Shown: positions 13,415 to 19,217 of the stretch, one piece after another
How positions within the stretch are numbered: the stretch's first letter is position 1
Layout of the letters: the number at the start of each line of letters is the position of its first letter
Assembly (NCBI GenBank): GCA_002452325.1
Contig: DKFG01000266.1
Location: forward strand, 1-19,217
Direction of reading: 5' to 3'
Length of the DNA stretch: 19,217 nucleotides
Source: Geobacter sp. UBA6802
Lineage (GTDB): Bacteria; Desulfobacterota; Desulfuromonadia; Geobacterales; Pseudopelobacteraceae
Notes under the pieces: model-generated
What the model saw: the letters and a program-made list of their open reading frames with translations, nothing else
Database searches by the model: none
What the model was told of the DNA's origin: nothing
Made by a program: the position numbers and the translations under genes

Positions 13415-15409
13415 GCCGCTGCCCTGGGGATTGAGGGTCAAGGCATTGGGGAAGAGTTTTCCCTGTTGATCCGTGGATTCAGCCCCGAAGGTGAAAAGCT
13501 GGCTCAGAAGAAGAATCTTTCAGATGATAAAGCAGTGGCCGGAACTGACATTCCGCTCACCCTGCCGAAGTCTTTTTCAGTCCTGGCACTGGCGGATCCT
13601 GAGTTGCGGGCGGCAGCGCTGGAAGCGGCCAAGGCCACCGTTGCCGCTGTCGAGGCCAACGGCTGGATTGAAGGACGGCAAACGGTTGATGGAGTGACAG
13701 AGCGGGTGCAGGGCAAGATGGTTGCTGCGGTGTTTCCCCATTCCACAAGCCGCGAAAATGACGCACATTTTCATGTTCATTCTGTGTTTATGAACATGGC
13801 GCAGAGGCCGGACGGCACATGGAGCACGTTAGAGAATCATTCGCTGCTCCAACACTCAAAAGAAATCCGTCAGATATTCCTGTCAGAGTTCGCAGCCTCT
13901 GAAGCGGTTCAGAAGTACGGCCTGGATCTCTGGGTTGACCGGGGCGGTACTGTTATTCCTGAAGCTGCTGGGTTCACTCCGGAGATTATCGACCTGTTTT
14001 CAAAGCGTCAGAGCGAGATCCACAACGCATCTGCATTGCGTGAGCGGCTGCAGGAGAAAATGCCGCACCTGGCACCTGAGAAGATTGAAACCCTGATCCA
14101 GCTTTCTACCAGGTCAGCAAAGAACAAGGACATGACCGAGGCGGACCTGATCAAATCACACCGGGAACAGCTGGCAACGGCGGGCCTGCCGTCACTTGAG
14201 CAGCTGCGGGACAACGCTATTGCAATGAAAGCGGAGCAGTCAGCCGAGAAGCTGACTACAGCTGAGATCGTAAAACAGGCGGCAGAGGACCTGTCAGAGC
14301 ATCAATCGGTATTCAGTCGCGCAGAACTGCTTCAGGCGGCGTTAAAGCAGTCTGTTGGACATGCAGCCCCAGGCGATGTTGAAAAAGCGATTCTGGAGTC
14401 AGCTGCAAAGTCCAATCTTGTCAGCTACGGCAACGACAAGTTCACTACTCCGGAAATCCATCGGATTGAGGGACAGGTTGCCTCTGTTGCAGTGGAACAG
14501 CGAGAGGCATTTTCCCCGTTGCTGTCAGACAGAGAAGTTAAGCTCGCGGTTGAGGCGTTTCAGGAAAAGAAGGGCTTTACCCTGACCCGGGGGCAGGCGG
14601 AGGCGGTCGGGTATGTGCTGCAGGCACCCTGGCCGGATCGGCGTGATCCAGGGGGACGCCGGCGCGGGCAAATCCTCATCAATGGAAGCGGTTGCGGACG
14701 TCATCAAGGCCATCGGCGCAGAGCAAGGGGTTCAAGTTCGCGGGTTTACGTTGCAAGGTAAAACCTCAGTACTACTTGAAGGAGATAGCGGCATATCATC
14801 GGGAACACTTGATTCTTTTCTGAACTCAAAATCAACCTGGGACGGCTCAAGCCGTCAGATATGGGTTGTGGATGAATACTCCATGGTTGACAGCCGAAGG
14901 CTCGGAGCGCTGGTTGACCGTGCTCAGGCCGAGAACGCCCAGGTAATCCTTTTGGGCGACAAGAAGCAGCTGGCAGCCATCGGCGCGGGCAGGCTTGGAC
15001 AGGACCTTGACGAAAACGGGCTGATCAAGACCGTGCAGATGGATGAATCACTGCGGCAAAAGACAGAGTACGCAAAAGCTATTGATGCAGCGATGAAAGT
15101 CAAGGATGTTCGCCTTGCCCTGGAGATCATGGCCAAGGCCGGGAAGCTGGTGGAGGTGCAGGATCCGGAGGACCGGGCAAAGGCCATGGCCAAGGCGTAT
15201 GTTGAAGCGGAAGGTGCAGCCAGAGAGGCAACAGGCGGTAAGAAAGGTGCTCTTGCTATGACTCTGACGAACGTCGAGCGTCAGGCGGTTATCAGGGAAA
15301 TCAGGACGTTGCAGAAGGAAAACGGAGCCATTGGCCGGGAAGATCATTCTTTTATTACCCGGGCACCGGTTGCGCTCGATGCAGTGACCCGGAAGCTGGC
15401 GGCAAGTTA

Positions 15410-15440
15410 CCGGGAGGGGATGGTAGCCATCCCCTCCCGG
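15410..15440. repeat. 14-bp perfect inverted repeat inside the helicase
   Basis: CCGGGAGGGGATGG (15410-15423) and CCATCCCCTCCCGG (15427-15440) pair perfectly around TAG. It is embedded in the helicase reading frame and would make a very stable RNA or single-strand DNA hairpin. Confidence 0.85.
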
Positions 15441-16283
15441 ACCGTGGGAGAGATCAAGGCAGGCAGTGAGGCACGAGTGACGACGGTTGATACAGTTAAA
15501 AACACCATTACACTGTCGTCAGTTGACGGCAAGAGTGAGGTCCTGGATGCTCGCAAGTCCGGAAATCTGATGATGTATGAAGAGCGGCAGACTCAGCTTG
15601 CCGAAGGTGAAAAGATAACCTGGTTAAAGTCGGACAACAGCGAACAGGGAAAGTTCAACCGGATCAAGAACGGGCTTTCCGGAACGGTGGAGAAGATCGA
15701 CGGCGGCACGCTGACAGTCAAGACCAAGCTGGGGCATACGGTACAGATCCAGGGGGAAAACGCTTACATTACCAACGGCCAGGTTTCGACCGGGCATAAA
15801 GCGCAGGGGGCCACGGAGCACACCGGCGTGCTGTCAGTTTCAGCCGGCGACAAGTTGGCCACCGAGAACATGCTGTATGTTCTGACGACCCGGCAGACCC
15901 ATGACCTGGTTGCGTTTGTTGATGATAAGGAGAAGCTGATAGAGGCGTTGCGTCCGGAGATGAAAGCCTCAAGTCTTGAGGAGCAGAAAGAGCTTTTGAA
16001 GGCGTTGACTGAGCAGTTGCGGGCAACAGTTGAGAAAGAGAAGGCTTTTGTTGAAGGATTGAAGCTGACGGACAGTATTGAGGCAACCATGGGCGGTAGT
16101 GAGTTGGCCAGCGATCGGCAGCGGCGACTGGAAGCGGATAATCAGGCAGCAGATTCAGGGGCGGCAAAACAGCAGGATCAGCAGCATGCTCTGCAGCACC
16201 AGGAAAAGGTGCAGCAGCAGGATCATTCGGCGGGGATGGAGATGTAGGGCGTTACCCTGCGGGCCGCTCTGGAAGGCTACGCC

Positions 16284-16318
16284 CTGAGCCTCTAACGGTG
16301 AAGCTGTTAGAGTCTCAG
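16284..16318. repeat. Hairpin left of the candidate oriT
   Basis: CTGAG-C-CTCTAAC (16284-16296) pairs with GTTAGAG-T-CTCAG (16306-16318), 12 pairs with one mismatch and a 9-base loop. It begins 37 bases after the relaxase stop. It may be the operon's 3' structure or an accessory repeat of oriT. Confidence 0.65.
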
Positions 16319-16361
16319 CCCTGCGGGTTCCGGCCACTAACGCGAAAAGCAGCTCCACAAA

Positions 16362-16395
16362 ACGCCGGTTGAGAGGACAACCGGCGTATTGCTCC
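16362..16395 (+). other. oriT: Candidate origin of transfer (oriT) with nic site
   Basis: A perfect 10-bp inverted repeat, ACGCCGGTTG (16362-16371) and CAACCGGCGT (16378-16387), is followed directly by ATTGCTC. The stretch GCGTATTG (16384-16391) matches what I recall of the R388/pKM101 oriT. There the IR2 hairpin runs into TGCGTATTGTCT with the cut a few bases on, read by the same MobF relaxase family that is encoded just upstream. By analogy the nick would fall at about 16393-16395 on the plus strand. Transfer would then run rightward, with ardC entering early and the tra genes last, the usual conjugative layout. The hairpin is seen; the nic assignment is by analogy. Confidence 0.6.
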
Positions 16396-16441
16396 GCCTC
16401 AAACCAAAACCGCACCACTGCTGCATTTCACCTGCACTTTC

Positions 16442-16802
16442 GCCCCAGCGCTACGCTGCCTGGGGCTACCGTTCCGGCTCCCATTCCGCAGTAGTGCCGA
16501 CAATCCACAGGCAGCACGGCAAAACTTGTGGACAGAGAACCGCTGTCCAGCTGCCGGTGTGCGTCCCTTCGGTTTGCACAAAATATAGGCACCTCGTTTT
16601 CAGTTCACCCCTTCACCGTTCACGCCAATCTGTTCCGCTCCCAAAATAAAAATCCGGTGCCTCCCAGCTTCCGCGCTGGCGCTTGTGCAGCCGGTACCCT
16701 CCAGATTTTTACCGCTTCGCTTTTTGTCCTCTCCACAGATTGTCATTCCGGTTCAGGGCCTCACTGACACTTCGGCTTTTCGCCTGCGGCGTAGCTTAGT
16801 GC
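16442..16802. other. Structured non-coding leading-region DNA
   Basis: No credible gene is present. It contains the hairpins GCCCCAG (16442-16448)/CTGGGGC (16460-16466) and TGGACAG (16529-16535)/CTGTCCA (16543-16549). It also has three boxes with 7 of 9 matches to the DnaA site TTATCCACA: 16501-16509 and 16729-16737 on the plus strand, 16527-16535 on the minus strand. Such a region beside oriT could hold second-strand priming or replication signals. The roles are not established. Confidence 0.4.
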
Positions 16803-16909
16803 TCTTCCATGCTCTGTTTTTCCTGTCCCTGAGTTCGTACCCCTCAATCAGGGTGAAGGGGCGACGAACTCAGGGAACATCGGAAAAACAGAAAAGCATG
16901 CATGGAAGA
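16803..16909. repeat. Long imperfect hairpin (107 nt)
   Basis: Four blocks pair in order: TCTTCCATG with CATGGAAGA (9 bp, outer), TCTGTTTTTCC with GGAAAAACAGA (11 bp), TCCCTGAGTTCGT with ACGAACTCAGGGA (13 bp), and CCCCT with AGGGG (5 bp, inner), leaving a 12-base loop and small bulges. That is about 38 pairs. It lies between the candidate oriT and ardC. Options are a structured RNA, a second-strand priming site, or a miniature inverted-repeat element; no clear target duplication flanks it. Confidence 0.85.
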
Positions 16910-16969
16910 ACACAAGATCACATCAGCCCAGGGCTCAGAATCTTGGGATCATCGGAAGGAGAACACGAC

Positions 16970-17044
16970 ATGCAGACGGAACACGAGCAGCAGGACTTTG
17001 AACGGTTCATAAGCGGCCTGATTGACGCTCTACCGGCTTTTTAG
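16970..17044 (+). CDS. Small ORF or leader peptide before ardC
   Basis: A 24-residue frame (MQTEHEQQDFERFISGLIDA then LPAF) has a strong ribosome site, GGAAGGAG, 8 bases before the ATG. It ends 36 bases before ardC. It is acidic at the start and hydrophobic at the end, as expected for an amphipathic helix. It may be a microprotein or a translated leader for ardC. It is too short for family assignment. Confidence 0.45.
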   Translation: MQTEHEQQDFERFISGLIDALPAF

Positions 17045-17224
17045 CTGGCAAACCATACCAATACCGCAGGAGGAATTGAAATGAACGTGTACGAGATTAT
17101 CACAGAGCGGATCACCACAATACTGGAGCAAGGCGAAATTCCCTGGAAGAAGAGCTGGAACGCCAGCACTCAGGCACCCCGCAACTTGTCCAGCGGCAAA
17201 CTGTACAGTGGAATTAATGTTTTC

Positions 17225-18490
17225 GGCCAGTGCCCGGGAGAAAACCCGCGAAGCTTGGCGGATTTACATGTCAAAGTGGTTTGATATGGTTAGTGTCGAA
17301 CAACAGTTGAACTACCAACAAAATGCTGGCGGCGAAGGGTCCTCAACATACTTTGAGGTTAAACCTCGTGTGAATATGCTTTATTCGGCTGCAGTGTTTT
17401 ATGAACACCTGGCTCCCCAGTTGCTTACTAACGTAATGGGTGACTATGGAGAAGAAGACGAGAGGGGTATAGAGGACACTATCCACGAAAAGGCACGGAA
17501 GGTTGTCCACGCCAGAAATCAGAGCGAGCAGCGGCGTAAGCAGCTTGAACAGACTGAGCGAGTATTAAACGAAATGTCCAGGCTGGGTGAGGATGCTACC
17601 CTCATTTTTCAGTCTGAGGCTGAATTTAAGGTCGCTGCAGAAAGTTTCGCCTCAGAAATAACTGCTCTTCACACCGTTGTAATTGACAAACCAATACCAG
17701 GTATCCCAAGGAAGCCCTCATCGGACGTACCAGAGATTGCGAACTATCTGGTTTTGCATGATGGAGTTCCATTGTTGCCTGATCGTGCTTTTGAGATTTT
17801 TACCGGGGAAGAGGCAAAGCGGGTCAACGAACGAGCCACAAGAAACGAGATCAAGCAAGAAGAAGTACAAAAGTCGCAACTTATTGAAATTGCTTGCGAC
17901 CATGGTGAGTCACATACAAACCGGAAACAGGGCGGTGGCCCAACATCCAAATTCTACAACTGTGATGCTGCCATCTCATTACTTAATGCTACCGAAAACT
18001 ATCTCCCGGAGTGGGACAAAGGCAGCGCGATCCAGGCGGTTGAGAGAGCGTTTGAATGGGCCAAGGCTGAAGCTGATACCAACCCAGCCCGCCTGCTGCA
18101 CAAACGTCTTGCGGCAGAGCCCCAAAATTTTATTTTAGAACGCGACGCTACCCTTGACACACTATATGAACTGTCAAAAGAAGCCATCGATCTACAGGAA
18201 GAACAAAAACATGTTGGTGTGAACCTAGCAGAATATCAGGGGATGCGTAAAAGCGGCTTGTTTTCAGAGTCCGAACTTGCAGAGCCTCAGAAAACCGGTG
18301 AAGCGGCGTCCAATGCGTCTAAAATTGCCAAAGAAGCACGCGATGAGCACATTAAGGCCGTTTCTCGGCAGGACAATGTATTTAAGGAGTGGCAGAAGTT
18401 TGTTGACGAATATGGACAGGATAGCGACCCGGGCCAAGTTCTGTTGTCTGTAAAAAATGACAGAGATGATGCAAAAAAAGTTGGGGTTTC
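17225..18490 (+). other. 1,266-bp insertion of unknown origin in ardC
   Basis: The boundaries come from ArdC homology. TTTC occurs at both junctions (17221-17224 and 18487-18490), which could be microhomology or a 4-bp duplication. The ends (GGCCAGTGCC and AAAGTTGGGG) are not inverted repeats, and no transposase, reverse transcriptase or endonuclease is encoded. The whole insert is one open frame without its own stop, so it looks like an internal piece of a longer gene. Base composition looks more AT-rich than the ardC part that follows. Confidence 0.75.
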
Positions 18491-18773
18491 CTGTTGCTGT
18501 CGGCCCGGTATCAGTCGCCCTACTGGCTCACCTTCAAGCAGGCCACCGAAAAGGGCGGCACGATCCGGAAGGGTGAAAAGGGCTACCCGGTTGTTTTCTG
18601 GTCCAAGACCGAGAAAGAGGACGAAAAGACCGGCGAGGTCAAAGAGGTCGGTTTTCTTCGTTACTATACCGTTTTCAACGTCGCCCAGGTCGAAGGCTTG
18701 GCCAACGTGCCGGCCACGGAAACATTCAACGTCAGTGAGGACGGCGCCGAGGCCATCGACGCGGCGGAAATGA
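17268..18773 (+). CDS. Coiled-coil gene fragment within the ardC insertion
   Basis: This frame is open from before the insert (from 17208) and throughout it, with no stop until 18773, where it has run 283 bases into ardC in the wrong frame and yields an Arg/Pro-rich artefact tail. Real sequence covers roughly MSKWFDMVSVEQQLNY to DDAKKVG. It is charged and helical with likely coiled-coil stretches (HEKARKVVHARNQSEQRRKQ; SELAEPQKTGEAASNASKIA), separated by a more folded middle (NYLVLHDGVPLLPDRAFEIF; SKFYNCDAAISLLNATENYL). I do not recognise the family. The pattern could fit the central part of an SMC-like ATPase or another large defence protein, but no ATPase motifs are visible, so this is only a suggestion. 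The start codon is uncertain. Confidence 0.45.
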   Translation: MSKWFDMVSVEQQLNYQQNAGGEGSSTYFEVKPRVNMLYSAAVFYEHLAPQLLTNVMGDYGEEDERGIEDTIHEKARKVVHARNQSEQRRKQLEQTERVLNEMSRLGEDATLIFQSEAEFKVAAESFASEITALHTVVIDKPIPGIPRKPSSDVPEIANYLVLHDGVPLLPDRAFEIFTGEEAKRVNERATRNEIKQEEVQKSQLIEIACDHGESHTNRKQGGGPTSKFYNCDAAISLLNATENYLPEWDKGSAIQAVERAFEWAKAEADTNPARLLHKRLAAEPQNFILERDATLDTLYELSKEAIDLQEEQKHVGVNLAEYQGMRKSGLFSESELAEPQKTGEAASNASKIAKEARDEHIKAVSRQDNVFKEWQKFVDEYGQDSDPGQVLLSVKNDRDDAKKVGVSCCCRPGISRPTGSPSSRPPKRAARSGRVKRATRLFSGPRPRKRTKRPARSKRSVFFVTIPFSTSPRSKAWPTCRPRKHSTSVRTAPRPSTRRK

Positions 18774-19217
18774 TCATTGCCAGCATGCCACACCGACCGC
18801 AGATCACCCATGGCCACACTCGCGCTTGTTATTCCCCGGCATGGGATCGGGTTGAAATGCCAGTTGCTGTAGCGTTCACTGGACCCGCAGAGTACTATTC
18901 AACCCTTTTCCATGAGCTGACCCATGCTACCGGCCATGAAAGCCGTCTGGGACGCCATCAGGCCCTTAAAAACCACTCTTTCGGAAGCACAGACTATAGC
19001 AAAGAGGAATTGGTTGCAGAGTTTGGAGCAGCGTTTCTGTGTGCCGAGGCTGGAATCAGCCCCGCTGTGATCGACAACCAGGCGGCCTATATTCAAGGCT
19101 GGCTGAAGGCCCTGAAGAATGACAGCAAGCTGCTGGTGACGGCAGCGGCTCAGGCCCAGAAGGCGACCAACTTTATTTTGGGGAGGATAGATCAGACAGT
19201 ATAGCACCAGCGGTGAC

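Larger units (their letters stand above)
13316..16247 (+). pseudogene. traI: MobF relaxase-helicase (TrwC/TraI), frameshifted
   Basis: This gene would encode about 976 residues, the length of R388 TrwC, with a relaxase that nicks oriT and a helicase that unwinds the strand. The N-terminal domain has the tyrosine cluster AYYYDRD (Tyr15-17), LPKSFSVLAL, and the metal-binding histidines 151, 153 and 155 in DAHFHVHSVFMN. The helicase has Walker A GDAGAGKS, DEYSMVD, LLGDKKQLAAIG and TGHKAQG. The two halves are in different frames: the first runs 13316-14761, the second is open 14613-16247. Removing one G at 14623-14624 joins them as VLQ-HPGRIGVIQGDAGAGK and restores the palindrome GTGCTGCAGCAC. 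As read, the relaxase domain could be made without the helicase. A sequencing error is possible. Confidence 0.88.
17081..19204 (+). pseudogene. ardC: ArdC-like antirestriction protein, split by an insertion
   Basis: ArdC proteins bind single-stranded DNA and protect incoming DNA from restriction. The N-terminal part (17081-17224; NVYEIITERI, then PWKKSW and PRNLSSGKLYSGINVF) is followed by an insert. Homology resumes at 18491 with LLLSARYQSPYWLTFKQATE and RKGEKGYPVVFWSK, and includes the zinc-metalloprotease-like helix HELTHATGHESRLGR. Joining 17224 to 18491 gives an intact 285-residue protein, normal for ArdC. AGGAGG precedes the ATG. The insert is exactly 422 codons long, so both parts share a frame, but that frame meets a stop at 17282-17284. 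As read, only the first 67 residues can be made. Its place beyond oriT fits a leading-region gene. Confidence 0.88.

Noticed and set aside
16803..16909. Frpo-type single-strand promoter driving ardC during transfer
   Set aside because: If the plus strand is transferred, as the candidate nic predicts, it would be the coding strand of ardC rather than its template, and no clear -10/-35 pair forms in the stem.
17225..18490. Intein in ArdC
   Set aside because: The insert keeps the length in frame, but the ArdC frame meets a stop at 17282. There is no Cys/Ser start, His-Asn end or homing endonuclease motif.
17225..18490. Group I or II intron, or an insertion sequence
   Set aside because: There is no GTGYG start, no reverse transcriptase, no transposase and no terminal inverted repeats.

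Overview
The window reads as the left part of an integrative conjugative or mobilizable element in a Gram-negative bacterium. The F/R388-like transfer proteins (TraG, TraU, a MobF relaxase and a TraD/TrwB-type coupling protein) and their Sec signal peptides fit Proteobacteria or Desulfobacterota. I cannot name the genus. The left edge holds the 3' part of a tRNA-Gly(CCC) gene on the minus strand, followed by an AT-rich arm region and a tyrosine integrase. This is the usual arrangement at an element's attachment end.

Region by region: (1) 1-2395 is the integration module: att core, integrase, then a nucleotidyltransferase with a small partner (an abortive-infection or toxin-antitoxin-like pair), closed by a clear intrinsic terminator. 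(2) 2396-2770 is non-coding and carries two promoter-like sites. (3) 2771-5346 is a replication-like module. It has a 55-residue AlpA/excisionase-like regulator, a broken replisome-organizer gene, two small membrane proteins, a small helical protein and a single-stranded-DNA-binding protein. This stretch is unusually dense in perfect short-loop inverted repeats. (4) 5347-5671 holds an array of GATATC palindromes before a ribbon-helix-helix gene. (5) 5672-16247 is one tightly packed transfer operon: TrwA-like RHH protein, coupling protein, TraG, a tiny ORF, TraU, an unknown exported protein and a TrwC-like relaxase-helicase. (6) 16248-17080 is a structured non-coding region with a candidate oriT and a 107-nt imperfect hairpin. 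(7) 17081-19204 is an ardC antirestriction gene split by a 1,266-bp insert.

The RHH protein, the coupling protein and the relaxase would form the relaxosome. The relaxase would nick at the oriT just downstream of its own gene, so that ardC lies in the leading region and the tra genes enter last. TraG and TraU belong to the mating-pair apparatus. However, no TraC/VirB4 ATPase, pilin or core-complex gene is visible here. The rest may lie to the right, or the element may borrow a helper's channel.

Three genes are damaged: the replication gene (a frameshift plus an amber codon), the relaxase (one extra G) and ardC (the insert). As read, this copy could not transfer itself with its own relaxase unless some of these lesions are sequencing errors.
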